DNA of 64,000 nucleotides, from the NCBI GenBank assembly GCA_030386875.1, contig CM059556.1, positions 39,782,964 to 39,846,963 on the forward strand, given 5' to 3'. The position numbers were made by a program, and so were the translations under genes. Below, piece by piece: positions 10,511 through 21,003 of the stretch. A model generated the notes under the pieces. It did not search any database and was not told the origin of the DNA. It saw nothing but the letters and a program-made list of their open reading frames with translations. The stretch's first letter is position 1. Every line of letters begins with the position of its first letter. The stretch is from Morinoia aosen. Taxonomy: Eukaryota > Arthropoda > Malacostraca > Amphipoda > Talitridae.

Positions 10511-11488
10511 GTGTATCACTCAAATGCCGGCTCGGAACTGCTGGTCGCAATTCGCTCTCCTCTATTTCCTAAGCTAGAAAAAACGAAGAGGTTCTAACTT
10601 GTACCGTCAGTATCGAAAGGGTTAAAATACCAACAAGTAATATTGAAAATATAAGCACATTAAATTCTGATCACCAAATTTAATTATTTTAGGTAATAAT
10701 TAATGAGCCGATTATCTCAGAAAATTGCTACAATTTTTAATTCACTAACAAAATGTACATAAATAAGCAATATTTTTGCAGTTTATCCTTTAAGAATCAT
10801 TAACTACTTAAAATTTTAATAAACTTTAAAAATGAAACAATTTTTTTGTTAATCCTTAGAAAGCTGGCTATTTGGTCGAGATATGAACTCTAGTAATTGT
10901 AAATATGCGGCCGGGAAAAATCGGCTGTTTTCCAGTAAAGGCCATTTCAGAAACATGAATAGAAAATTTACGACTAACGTGAACCCAAAATAATACTGCC
11001 AAACGTACAAAGTTTGCTTTTGAATGTTGAGGTAGATGCATGCATTATTATCAGCGAGTTGAATTAAAACTTTAGTAATATTGTTCATTTTTCAAAAAAA
11101 GTTTCAGATATCTTGCTGATTACATTAGTATTACTGAAATACAGTTAAAATTGTTCTCACATGAATAACACTCTTAAACAAAAAGTGTTCTAACAATTCC
11201 AGCTGGAATGGAGACCCAACAGCCAGCGAAAGTTTTTCTTTTGATTTTGCTACGCTGCATGATATTTTTAGACAAAAAATCTTAAACTTATGTGTTTTAA
11301 ATGTTGAAACTGTTCATTTGTGGCCCTGCAGCACTGGCAGGCCACAACCGAGACCAGCAGGCATTCGATTTCAGGATACATTATTTTAAGTAACCAATTC
11401 AGGTAGAAAAAATAAAGTATTAATTTGGTTCGTGACGCTCATAAATACACTTCACTCGAAGGTAATGAGAGAGAAGAGGACCTACAAA
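10511..11488. other. AT-rich intergenic DNA
   Basis: About 980 bp with no supported gene. A short imperfect hairpin (GTGGCC..GGCCAC) lies at 11321-11347 and a small palindrome (CCAGCTGG) near 11201. Neither could be tied to a known element. Confidence 0.5.
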
Positions 11489-11569
11489 TTTGTGTGAAAA
11501 TTGTGGAGGGAATGGTAGGCGGTTACAAAAGCCCCGACGCTGTCGGTCCTCAATTTCAAGTTCAAGTTA
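11489..11569 (+). repeat. LINE 3'-tail repeat, copy B
   Basis: About 80 bp matching the LINE 3' end at 26198-26280, including the CCGAC-GCT-GTCGG hairpin and a TTCAAGTTCAAG end. The upstream sequence does not match the LINE body. It is therefore a 5'-truncated copy of a related family or a SINE sharing the tail. Confidence 0.7.
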
Positions 11570-11592
11570 CTACAACGGCTAGCCGGTACCTA

Positions 11593-11749
11593 CCAGGGTT
11601 GCGGAGTCGGAGTCGGAGTCGGGAGTCGGAGTCGCCGGAGTCGCATGTTTTAGGGTGGAGTCGGAGTCGGAGTCGGAGTCGCTTCTCTGAAGTGTGGTGG
11701 AGTCGGAGTCGGAGTCGCGTTTCCGAGTGTGGTGGAGTCGGAGTCGGAG
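11593..11749 (+). repeat. GGAGTC hexanucleotide minisatellite, left part
   Basis: Runs of GGAGTC are broken by short spacers (ATGTTTTAGGGT, TTCTCTGAAGTGTGG). It is preceded by TACCAGGGTTGCGGAGTCGG, a head also found, inverted, beside the 33.4 kb array. BEL-1 is inserted in this array; the rest continues at 27967. Frames through it encode only Arg-Ser repeats. Confidence 0.85.
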
Positions 11750-13802
11750 TGTCATGCCTTTCTCCGTCTTTAAAGCCATTTGGGTTTTATCTCGCCATTT
11801 AATTGAACCGTTTCCCATTTGACTGTCCTGGAAGCTTCCAGAGCAAATTCGTGATTTTGAAATGAGCGATTTAGGTCAACAACTTAATTCTATCAGCGAA
11901 ATTAATCGTTATTGTCACTAAATGTCGATTTATGAAGTCGATAATATCTTTATTTAAATTAAGAATAAAAACTCCGAAACATATTTCAACGTTCTAGTTC
12001 TATCCGCGTATGTAAGATTAAATGCAGGAGTTCTCCGCCGTTACTTAGATTCATTGCAGCTGGCTCCGCATTCTGGGGTTTTAACCACGGTTCTGGGTTT
12101 TTATCTGTACACTGCGGTTTACAGTTAAAACAATAACAATACAAAACAATTAATTTCAAGGAGCTAAAATGATTGTACTACTTGGTAACCTCGAAAACAA
12201 TAGAAAAGTGTAAGAAAATTTATTCATTAACGCCTTTTTTCGCTGATCTGGGTTTTTCTTAATCGTATGCTGGGGTTTTTTGGCAACATTCTCTTAGCGT
12301 CTGTTGCGGCTTCAGCGCCCGCTTCGCACTTGAGCCAAAGCTCTCCCGAGTGTGTGGTGTGACATTCGTGCTCGGGCGCCCTTCTAATTCTCTTGTGCCT
12401 GCGCATTAGGTGTGCGTTAATTCCTTTTTAAGTGATGATCGAACTTAATATAAATTACAGAACTGAAGTGGAAGTGTGCCTTATATCTGTAAAGACGGTA
12501 GATAGCCATTCTACCTTTGCGTGTGTCAGTTTTCCCGTGTGTGCTTCAGTAGCTTCAGAATGTTTCGCTGAGCGTTTTGCCTTGTTCAAGTGAATTTTAT
12601 TTTTCTGTAAGTTTTGACCACTGAGTCTCAAAATCATTTGTATGATCGAAGAAGTGCGTTATTTATTGAAGGGGCCGAGATGCTTTAATTTGCAGCATGA
12701 CTAATTGAAGGTCATGTGCATATTACGAGTCTTCCATTGCAGTTGTCGTGTATTACTGCGCCTCGAGCGCCATATAAAAAATGGCCGACCTTGAACCCTT
12801 TCGTGTCTTTGTAAAGTTAAGCCTAGTCTGGTTTGTAAATCTCGTGTGTGCTTGATAACGATTTAATGTGATTCTTTTACTTTACAGGCAATGTAAAGCG
12901 CACTGATTATGTTAGGATATGTGTCATAGCGGAGGTCTCGACAAAAGGATGTAAGTATTTTAAAAAGATGTAAAGGTAGTGTAATACTCACAGATTACCT
13001 CTGTTGTACCAGCAGCTAAGCACTAGCAATAAATTCTGAGACGATTAGAAACTTCTTATCTAATTTTACATTTGTTTTTTCGCAGTGCTTCTTATTTTTC
13101 TTGAAATCTGCGTTGTTTTGAAACTGTTTAAATCGCAGAGGCATTGATCGCCTTTGTGAACTTGAATATCGGGAATTAGCGCTCCTCATTGAAAGCTATG
13201 GCTGCTCTGTAAAGTTGCTGTCCTTATCGGTAGAGTATTTTTTATGAAATAATTTCGTAGTTGAGAAGAGTTTCTCTTTTGTATCGTTCGGGCCCCAAAA
13301 TTAAGGTGATGTTTTTCAGCCCCTTTTAGGTATTTCATTTGTTCACGATAGAATTCATGAGAAATATTTTATAAATATACATACATTGATTAGGTTTTCG
13401 ATTCCCCCTCTTTTTCTGTCTATTACGGAAAGTTTGCGTATCGTGTAACTCATAGCTTTGTTTTGTTGCTTTCGTCTCTATGACTCAACTTTTTTAAGCC
13501 GTTTATCTCTTACTGAGAAGTCCGTGATTGAACTTGTGTGCAATCTAAATTTCACACCCTTTCGATGTCATTATGGTCTAATCTTTACTGAGTACGTGAG
13601 TAAAATAAAAGCATTTGTATCTAATTGAAATCAGTGCTCCAAGGAAAAGATATAAAGTTCCGAGCCGAAGCCTAGGTAGTGCCTCCATTTGTAGAACTAA
13701 ATAACTCTTGTTTTTGCAGTGACGTATTCAACCGCGCCCAATACAACCTCCTTCTTCTTCCGGTGTTTTTCTTACCTGGCGAAGGGGAATAAGGGCGCGA
13801 CA
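11750..13802 (+). repeat. BEL-1 5' LTR (2,053 bp)
   Basis: Begins TGTCATGCC and ends GGGCGCGACA, with TGTC/GACA as terminal inverted repeat. The same sequence recurs at 20640-21003 plus 26281-27966. It holds a TATA box at 12773-12780 and an AATAAA-type signal near 13603. Unusually long for an LTR. Frames inside it are shadows. Confidence 0.93.
12773..12780 (+). promoter_or_regulatory. TATA box of the BEL-1 LTR
   Basis: TATAAAAA sits about 1 kb into the LTR, in CCATATAAAAAATGGCC. The same motif is kept in the 3' LTR at 26937-26944. Likely the RNA polymerase II promoter of the element; no start site was mapped. Confidence 0.45.
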
Positions 13803-13921
13803 GTCAATCTTTTTTTTCGAGTGGCATACTCCCGAGACCTCTGCTGACACACAGCTGCATCGCTCCTAAACGAAGTAAGTGCCATTAGACTTCGCGGCGT
13901 AGGGGCCGTTATTGACAAAAA
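13803..13921 (+). other. BEL-1 leader between LTR and gag
   Basis: A 119 bp leader. No TGG-type primer-binding site adjoins the LTR end (the sequence begins GTCAATC). A TGG occurs about 20 bp in, at 13824, but I could not match it to a tRNA. Confidence 0.5.
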
Positions 13922-16048
13922 ATGGATTCGTGTAGACCACGGCAGGACTCAAGAGTCGTGCGGCTTGATCACATGACTCGTCTTCAGGAAACGATTAACG
14001 TAAAAACGTCGAGCTCCAGAAGGGAAGCCTGGACTGAAGAAGAATGGAACCAGGAATCCCTCGAGTGTCTTCACCTATTTAGGGAGTGGCGAGGACTCGT
14101 AGAAAACGAGTTAGAATATCTAAGAAAAGTTGGAGCCGGACAAGAAGCAAAAAATCTCATGGCTGACTACCGGCAATTAAAGAGGCAGGTAAAGTGCTTT
14201 CTCAACCCTCGTGTGAACGACCTTTCCAGCGAGAGCTCCACGTCAACTCACTCAAGAAAGGACGGTCGAGGATCGGGGCCAAGGCGAAGCACCTCCTCTA
14301 GAGCTATGTCCGTGGCGGAGTCCACGAGGCTGGTGGACCTGGAAAGTTCTATAAAGAGGATCAACATTGCGCACCAAGCACGAGTTGCGGAGCTCAGGTC
14401 GCAGTGTGAGCTCGCTGTGAAGCTTGCTGAAGTAGAAGCTAAGGCAGAGAAAAGTAAAATCTCACTTGAAATAGACGAGATCAACAACAGAGGTCTCTCC
14501 AGCCCCGACGGTTCGATCGGCGCACTCAGCGAAACGGAAAAATCTAGGCACACCGAAGAATGGGTCTCGCAGAACCACGGCAGTGTGTTTTATTGCCCCC
14601 CTCCACCTAACCTTCGTGACTCTCAGGCACAGCAGCGGGACGCTGCTTCCCATTTTCAAGATCGAAAGCGAAATAAGGCCCCCAAAATGCGTCAAAATGC
14701 CCCGTGCTCATCGACGAGTTCCGACTCTAGTTTTTTGAGCCGTTCTGAGGTACGTCCCCCACCGAACCTGGAGAGTAGAGGAATTTACAATGCTGGACTT
14801 CGGAGTTCTCGCCCGCGGAGAGTTCGGGAATCAAGACCCACTCGAGCCGCTGACAACAATCAATGGAACTCTACCAATTACAACCCTCAAGACCCGCTTT
14901 TGTGCTACCTAGAAAAACCATTGGCCAGCAGTGACTACTGCGCGGGAAACGAACTTAGGCTCGACGCCGCTTCAAGGCATCTAGTTTTAATGGAACTAAA
15001 AAAGTCACCTCCTAACCCTTTCCGAGGCGAGCCCAAACGTTACCATACTTGGTTCGCTGAGCTTCGAAACGACTTAAGGAACCTTTCTTTAAATCCTAGC
15101 GACGTGGTCGGCATCCTAGAAGCGCGCACATCTGGGGAACCTCGTGACACAATCGTCGGATTGAGGACTTCATTCGGAAGTGATCCGAAGCGAACTTTGG
15201 ACGAAATCGTCTCTCAACTGAGAGAACGATATGGCTCGTCGGAGCAAATCACGGCGGAGTTCAAGAAGATGATCGAGAGATTCGACCAAATAAAAACGAC
15301 TGAATTTGATCCCAAAACCGCTCAATCGCTGCAAAAGTTGGGCGACCTCTGCTACAGCATCCAGGGGCAGATGAGGGAGGTGAGAGACTTGGAATACTAC
15401 AATTACGCTCTGGGCCTCGAATCAATTTATGAGAAGCTCCCGGATTTTATTAAATGCCGGTGGAATAAATCCAAGCTCAGCTACCAGAAATCTCATAAGC
15501 GCCATCCTCCTTTAGAGGAATTCTGCAGGTTCTTGCGCGAGAATGCTCAGCGCACGTACTCGGGAGTTCTCACCAAATTGGACAACGACCAGCATACTGG
15601 ACCTAAGGGCAAGTCCAGCAAGCGAGCCACCGTGCTTGCTGTTGAATCCTCGCAAGTAGAAAACACGAGAACCGAATGCCCCTTACACCATAGCTCCGGG
15701 CATTCTCTGGCGTCTTGCAACAGATTTTCTAGTTTGAATGCTGCGGATCGTAAGGGTATCGTTGTGGAGTGCGGTGCGTGTTTCCGATGTTTCGGAGCGC
15801 ACCGTATAGCTCAATGCACCGCAGATCAGAGGTGCGAAGCCTGTGGTTCCAGTTCTCATCACACGCTGCTTCATTCGGACAGGTCTGAGGGGCAGAGGCG
15901 CAGCCACTCAGAAAACTTCGGCGTACGAGGAAGAGGTTTTGCTTCGAGGGGAGGACCAGCGCCTCGAGGACGCTGGGCCCGCAGGTCTTCGCCTCTCAAC
16001 GAAAGACGCGACGCTCCAGAAATGGGAAACCTGTATACGGAAAAGTGA
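13922..16048 (+). CDS. gag: BEL-1 Gag
   Basis: A 708-residue protein starting at ATG 13922. The N-terminal third is charged with coiled-coil character (about residues 150-190, rich in Leu, Glu and Ala). A DUF1759-type capsid region lies about 355-520 (KKSPPNPFRGEPKRYHTWF and onward). Cys/His zinc-binding segments follow: CPLHHSSGHSLASC, CFRCFGAHRIAQC and CEACGSSSHH (about residues 580-650). These parts package element RNA into particles. The ORF ends with TGA at 16046-16048, but the same frame stays open into pol, and the cysteine-rich junction seen uninterrupted in BEL-2 and BEL-3 lies just after this stop. Gag-Pol is thus likely made by readthrough. Confidence 0.92.
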   Translation: MDSCRPRQDSRVVRLDHMTRLQETINVKTSSSRREAWTEEEWNQESLECLHLFREWRGLVENELEYLRKVGAGQEAKNLMADYRQLKRQVKCFLNPRVNDLSSESSTSTHSRKDGRGSGPRRSTSSRAMSVAESTRLVDLESSIKRINIAHQARVAELRSQCELAVKLAEVEAKAEKSKISLEIDEINNRGLSSPDGSIGALSETEKSRHTEEWVSQNHGSVFYCPPPPNLRDSQAQQRDAASHFQDRKRNKAPKMRQNAPCSSTSSDSSFLSRSEVRPPPNLESRGIYNAGLRSSRPRRVRESRPTRAADNNQWNSTNYNPQDPLLCYLEKPLASSDYCAGNELRLDAASRHLVLMELKKSPPNPFRGEPKRYHTWFAELRNDLRNLSLNPSDVVGILEARTSGEPRDTIVGLRTSFGSDPKRTLDEIVSQLRERYGSSEQITAEFKKMIERFDQIKTTEFDPKTAQSLQKLGDLCYSIQGQMREVRDLEYYNYALGLESIYEKLPDFIKCRWNKSKLSYQKSHKRHPPLEEFCRFLRENAQRTYSGVLTKLDNDQHTGPKGKSSKRATVLAVESSQVENTRTECPLHHSSGHSLASCNRFSSLNAADRKGIVVECGACFRCFGAHRIAQCTADQRCEACGSSSHHTLLHSDRSEGQRRSHSENFGVRGRGFASRGGPAPRGRWARRSSPLNERRDAPEMGNLYTEK

Positions 16049-16054
16049 CAACCA
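16046..16054 (+). promoter_or_regulatory. Candidate stop-codon readthrough signal between gag and pol
   Basis: The gag stop and next six bases read TGA CAA CCA. The hexamer fits CARYYA, the context known from tobamovirus-type readthrough. Gag and pol are in the same frame with no other stop between them, and BEL-2 and BEL-3 have no stop at the matching point. Confidence 0.55.
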
Positions 16055-16078
16055 TCGGAAAACAGAAGCTGCTCTAAG

Positions 16079-19000
16079 ATGGTCTTGGTGGACGTGACGG
16101 CGCCCGGAAGAAGCAGTAAAACTCTCCGCACCTACGTCATCCTGGATGACCAAAGTACTAACTCTTTCGCCACATCTTCTTTGTTAGATTTCTTTGCATT
16201 ACCTCACAAAAAAGAAACGTATTCCATCACCACGATTTCAGGTTCTAAAATTAAATCCTACGGTCGGACTACGGAGGGCTTTCGAGTAAAGGGCGTAAAC
16301 CGCTCTGAGTCTTATGCTCTTCCCCCGCTATTCGAGCACGACGGCATTCCTCATAATAAGCACGACGTGGCAACGAGAGAAGACATCTTGAAGAACCCCG
16401 ACATCGCTCATCTTGCATCGGAATTTCTTCCTCTGGACTGCAATGCTCCCGTGAGTCTGTTGCTGGGCCGAGACGCTGAAGACGTATTAGTTGCAGATCT
16501 GATCCACCGGAAGCCAGCTGTCTACAAAACACCTTTGGGATGGGCTGTTGTTGGAAGAGTCAACCCTTCAGAGCCTCACCCGTCGAACATGCAGATGAGT
16601 GTGTATAAAACTCAAGTCGAAGATCACTTTTCGGCTCAGCCTTGTTTCGGTCCTCTGGCTCCAGTCTTCGACACCAAAATGGACGACGAGAGTCCTGGAC
16701 CGTCCGTTGAGGACAGGAAATTCTTGTCGCTGATTGACGAGAATATAGTTGTAAATGCTGAGGGGCATCTAGAAACTCCGCTGCCATTCAAAGATCGCAT
16801 GTCTAAGCTTCCAGACAACACGAAGGCCGTCTATCGCCGCTCCAGAAACACTTTGGCGCGGTTAATCAAGGACCCCGCCAAATTACAGCAGTGTTTGAAG
16901 ATAGTCCAAGACTACGTGGATAGTGGACACGTAGAGGTAGTGCCTTCCCAAGAACTTCAACCGGCCGAAGGACACTTTTGGTATCTCCCGGTTTTTCCCG
17001 TTACACATCACAAGAAAAAGAAGGTGCGCATCGTCTTCGACTCTGCGGCGCAGTATTTCGGACGCAACTTAAACGGAACCTTGCTTCAGGGGCCAGATGC
17101 CAACAACAGTCTTCGTGGAGTGCTCCTTAGGTTTCGAGAAAATAAGGTTGGTTTCGTTGCCGACGCGGAAAAGATGTTCCACGCCTTCTATGTCCGTCCC
17201 TCCGACCGAGATTTTCTCAGGTTCTTCTGGTTCAAGGACAATGATCCTTGCAAAGCAATTGTCTCATACCGGGCAAGAGTGCACGTCTTCGGAAATCGAT
17301 CAAGTCCGGCTGTCGCAACTCACTGTCTGCGCCACGCCATTAGGGAAGCCTCAAGAGAGGAGAGAGAAAACGGAGACAGACTTGCCTGGAAAGCTCTGAG
17401 CTACGTCGAGCGCGGATTTTACGTTGACGACGGACTGGGATCCGCAGGTTCAGCTCAAGAGGCCGTCGACATTCTAGTCAAGACTCGAGAGTACCTGGAG
17501 ACGTTCAAGGTTCGTCTTCACAAAATCTCTTCTAGTCATCAGGAGGTTTTGAACGCATTCCCGGAATCGGAACGCGAGGAAGGAAAAGTGGAGTTTTGGG
17601 AGGATGGTTGTAGTCAGCGCACCCTAGGAGTGACGTGGAATACTACGACCGACCGGTTTGACGTACACACCGAGGTGGTGGACCGCCCGTTCACGAAACG
17701 TGGTTTGTTAGCCACCGTCAATTCAATCTTCGATCCAATCGGCTTAGCTAGCCCCGTCGTGTTGGGAGGCCGACTGATCATGCGCACCTTGATCCCTCCC
17801 GTAAAACAAGACCCAGAAAATTTGGCAAGGTTGGGGTGGGACGATCCTCTTCCCGTCGCTCATCTTGCGACGTGGGAATCGTGGAAAGAGTCGTTGCGAG
17901 GACTCTCCGACCTGTCGTTGGACAGGTGCCTCATTCCTGGAGACTTCGGGGAGGTTCACTCACGAAGTTTGCATTCCTTTGCCGACGCCTCTGAACAAGC
18001 CATAGGACATGTCACCTACTTACGATCAGTCGATGTGAGTGGACGGGTACACGTGTCTTTTGTAAGCGCTGACAGCAAGGTGGCTCCCAGAGCTGCCACA
18101 AGCATGCCACGTTTGGAACTCTACGCGGCCGTCGAGTGCAGCGAGGCCTCCAGAAGAATATGCGAAGAGATGAGCGTCGAGATCAACGACGTAGTGATGT
18201 ACTCAGACAGCAAGGTAGTGCTGGGCTACCTCAACAACGAAACTAAAAGATTTTCAAAGTATGTGACCAGAAGAATTGAAGCGGCTACGAAGGTTCGTCC
18301 GAAGGAACTCTGGCGGTACGTAGCCACAGAGTGCAACCCGGCGGATATGGCCTCTCGTCCCACAAGCGCAGAGAACCTGAAGAGGATACGCTGGTTGACG
18401 GGCCCTTCCTTTCTGTGGGAAGATCATCTGCCTGACGAGCAAGAAGGCGCAGATATCTCGTTTTCAGTGAGTTTGCCCGAGGAGAAACTCGTCCAGGAAT
18501 GCTCGAACTTCGTCACCTCCCTTCAGACCCCAGAGCTTCAGCGTGAAGTTCCTGCCTACTTAACTGGTGACTTTGTCTCTGTTCGTAGAGCATCAAGACT
18601 GGCGACGAACTTCTATTTCAAATGGAAGGACCGAACTCAGCAAAGAAAAGGAGTGGCTCTGGCCATCAGACCCTTGGAATCACTAAACTTCGGGGGTGAG
18701 AAGTTAGCCATCTCTGACGTTCAACGCGCAACCTTTCAAGACGTGATCAGTAATCTCAAGAAAGAAAAGGACATTCCTCTGCGCCACCCTTTGTCTTCTT
18801 TGAGCCCCTTTATTGATGCTGACGGTCTGTTGCGAGTAGGCGGACGCCTCAGGCGCGTCAACTTGCCCGGGTGTATAAAGCACCCCATTGTGCTTCCCGA
18901 AGACCACCCGCTCACCTCTAGCATTGTGTCTCATTATCACAAACTCTCCGGGCATCAAGGTGCTCACATTTCCCATGGAGCCGTACGAGATGCAGGCTAT

Positions 19001-20062
19001 CATATAGTGCACGGAAAGAAGGTCATCCGTAAGTTCGTAAATGACTGCGTCGTCTGCAGAAAATTGAGAAGGAGACCCGAAGCGCAGAAAATGAGTGACC
19101 TACCGGAGGACCGACTTGCTTGCACCGCTCCCTTTACGAACACAGGTTTGGACGTGGCAGGCCCGTGGCAGGTCGTCGAGGGAATCTCTACGAGAAGCAA
19201 TAAGAGGACTTCTAAGGTATGGGCCTTGGTGTTGACCTGTCTAACCTCTAGAGCGGTGCATGTGGAACCGCTGCCTGCCATGGACACTTCTAGCTTTCGA
19301 AACGCTCTCAGGCGATTCATGTGCGTTCGTGGATCGTGCAAAATCATAAGGAGCGACCGCGGTTCTAATTTCGTCGGCAGCTATAACCAGGACCTCGACA
19401 TGAGGTCACTCTCCAAAACGCTGCAAGACTTCGATGTGCAGTGGATCTTTAATCCCCCTCACGCACCCCATTTTGGTGGAGTTTGGGAACGTAAAGTGGG
19501 AGCTATAAAGAAGGCCATGTTGTTCTCACTTTCCCAGTGCGGCATGCGAACACCTAGTAGAGATGAGCTCTACACCTTTTTTCAAGAAGCAGCATCAATC
19601 GTCAACAACACGCCATTATGGTCCCTATCGAGCGACCCTAATGATCCACAACCCCTGACTCCAAACATGCTCCTAACGTTGAAAGAAGCGGGCGACAACC
19701 CTCCTCTCTGCGATACCTCCCCTGCGGACCTCATAGCCTACGGAAAGAAGCGCTGGCGTAGAGTCAACCATCTGGCAGAGGTCTTCTGGCAGAAGTGGAA
19801 AAGCGACTACATACAGGAGCTTCAATCGCGCTCCAAGTGGACGAAGAGGACAACCAACTTGAGCCCTGGAGACATCGTCATGCTCGTCGAGCCCGCTCCG
19901 AGAAATAAATGGGCGATGGGTAGGGTAGTCAGGGTCAAGAAGAGCGGGGACGGTCTAGTACGTTCCGTAGTGGTATCTCGGGCCGCTGCTGCGGGAGGTA
20001 CGATAGCGTGCGAACGTCCGATAGGAAAGGTAGTAAGTTTAGGTCTCCGAGGAGACAACTAG
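16079..20062 (+). CDS. pol: BEL-1 Pol (protease, RT, RNase H, integrase)
   Basis: 1,327 residues from the first ATG; by readthrough the true product would begin within Gag. The BEL-type aspartic protease shows ILDDQS at residues 21-26 and a LLLGRD motif near 135. RT follows about 320-500 with YVDD at 448-451. RNase H begins at SFADAS (about 634) with YSDSKV further on. Integrase has an HHCC finger (about 935-985) and the catalytic triad D1025, D1093 and E1137, then a DUF5641-type C-terminal domain with a GDIVML motif. All catalytic residues are present and there is no internal stop, so the enzyme set looks competent. It copies element RNA and inserts the cDNA. Confidence 0.94.
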   Translation: MVLVDVTAPGRSSKTLRTYVILDDQSTNSFATSSLLDFFALPHKKETYSITTISGSKIKSYGRTTEGFRVKGVNRSESYALPPLFEHDGIPHNKHDVATREDILKNPDIAHLASEFLPLDCNAPVSLLLGRDAEDVLVADLIHRKPAVYKTPLGWAVVGRVNPSEPHPSNMQMSVYKTQVEDHFSAQPCFGPLAPVFDTKMDDESPGPSVEDRKFLSLIDENIVVNAEGHLETPLPFKDRMSKLPDNTKAVYRRSRNTLARLIKDPAKLQQCLKIVQDYVDSGHVEVVPSQELQPAEGHFWYLPVFPVTHHKKKKVRIVFDSAAQYFGRNLNGTLLQGPDANNSLRGVLLRFRENKVGFVADAEKMFHAFYVRPSDRDFLRFFWFKDNDPCKAIVSYRARVHVFGNRSSPAVATHCLRHAIREASREERENGDRLAWKALSYVERGFYVDDGLGSAGSAQEAVDILVKTREYLETFKVRLHKISSSHQEVLNAFPESEREEGKVEFWEDGCSQRTLGVTWNTTTDRFDVHTEVVDRPFTKRGLLATVNSIFDPIGLASPVVLGGRLIMRTLIPPVKQDPENLARLGWDDPLPVAHLATWESWKESLRGLSDLSLDRCLIPGDFGEVHSRSLHSFADASEQAIGHVTYLRSVDVSGRVHVSFVSADSKVAPRAATSMPRLELYAAVECSEASRRICEEMSVEINDVVMYSDSKVVLGYLNNETKRFSKYVTRRIEAATKVRPKELWRYVATECNPADMASRPTSAENLKRIRWLTGPSFLWEDHLPDEQEGADISFSVSLPEEKLVQECSNFVTSLQTPELQREVPAYLTGDFVSVRRASRLATNFYFKWKDRTQQRKGVALAIRPLESLNFGGEKLAISDVQRATFQDVISNLKKEKDIPLRHPLSSLSPFIDADGLLRVGGRLRRVNLPGCIKHPIVLPEDHPLTSSIVSHYHKLSGHQGAHISHGAVRDAGYHIVHGKKVIRKFVNDCVVCRKLRRRPEAQKMSDLPEDRLACTAPFTNTGLDVAGPWQVVEGISTRSNKRTSKVWALVLTCLTSRAVHVEPLPAMDTSSFRNALRRFMCVRGSCKIIRSDRGSNFVGSYNQDLDMRSLSKTLQDFDVQWIFNPPHAPHFGGVWERKVGAIKKAMLFSLSQCGMRTPSRDELYTFFQEAASIVNNTPLWSLSSDPNDPQPLTPNMLLTLKEAGDNPPLCDTSPADLIAYGKKRWRRVNHLAEVFWQKWKSDYIQELQSRSKWTKRTTNLSPGDIVMLVEPAPRNKWAMGRVVRVKKSGDGLVRSVVVSRAAAAGGTIACERPIGKVVSLGLRGDN

Positions 20063-20639
20063 TTCTCATAGTGTCAGATTATCGAATTAATTTGTTTAGT
20101 GTACTCTATCTATCGTGCCCGTCGCAACTGTGACGCGTCCTTCCAGTCTACCTGTCGAGCTTACCTATATTTTAATATGCTTATTTCAAGCGATCGGCGG
20201 AAGGTGTCTCACTGCTGCTGATGGGGGGAGGTGAAGAGCTGCAGACTTCTCCTTCCTCTCCCGGTAGTGGTGTGATGCGTGAAGCACGTTCGTTTTCCTT
20301 CCCCTATCTATCTCTCAATAAGTCAGTGTGCGGTTTGCCTATTATAAAGTATTAGATTTTGAGTACTGACGGGGTGCGCCTCTAATTTTGTATTATTCGC
20401 TCGTAACGTTCCTAACACTAGTCACGTGCGTTGTTTCTTGTGCCTATCGGAGTAAGGAACATTGATCTCTATCTAGATTTAAGAAATTTCGTATTGTAAA
20501 CGGATTGATGTATGGTCTCTTAGTATAAGCGTAATGTTACTGATTATCGTGTACCAAACTAAGGTACTCTTTACGTGCTCTCTTCAAGCCGTCGCAAGGA
20601 TGTTTGCCTGTGTATTTTTCAAAGAAAAATAGGGGGGAG
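20063..20639 (+). other. BEL-1 3' untranslated region and polypurine tract
   Basis: 577 bp between the pol stop and the 3' LTR, without a gene. It ends with a purine run, AAAGAAAAATAGGGGGGAG (20621-20639), directly before the LTR, the expected plus-strand primer. In BEL-2 the matching interval is only 28 bp. Confidence 0.85.
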
Positions 20640-21003
20640 TGTCATGCCTTTCTCCGTCTTTAAAGCCATTTGGGTTTATCTCGCCATTTAATTGAACCGT
20701 TTCCCATTTGACTGTCCTGGAAGCTTCCAGAGCAAATTCGTGATTTTGAAATGAGCGATTTAGGTCAACAACTTAATTCTATCAGCGAAATTAATCGTTA
20801 ATGTCACTAAATGTCGATTTATGAAGTCGATAATATCTTTATTTAAATTAAGAATAAAAACTCCGAAACATATTTCAACGTTCTAGTTCTATCCGCGTAT
20901 GTAAGATTAAATGCAGGAGTTCTCCGCCGTTACTTAGATTCATTGCAGCTGGCTCCGCATTCTGGGGTTTTAACCACGGTTCTGGGTTTTTATCTGTACA
21001 CTG
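20640..21003 (+). repeat. BEL-1 3' LTR, left piece
   Basis: Matches 11750-12114 of the 5' LTR except for two small differences (one T fewer in a T run, one T/A change). It is broken at ..GTACACTG by the LINE and resumes at 26281. Confidence 0.95.

Noticed and set aside
11579-11818. Open frames through GGAGTC arrays giving Arg-Ser, Ser-Glu or Thr-Pro repeats (also 33348-33695)
   Set aside because: Products of a hexanucleotide repeat open in several frames; no start context or conserved ends.
12951-13090. GTAAGT at 12954 and a later TTTTTTCGCAG, resembling an intron in the BEL-1 LTR
   Set aside because: Only short consensus matches, with no coding sequence to join; insufficient support.
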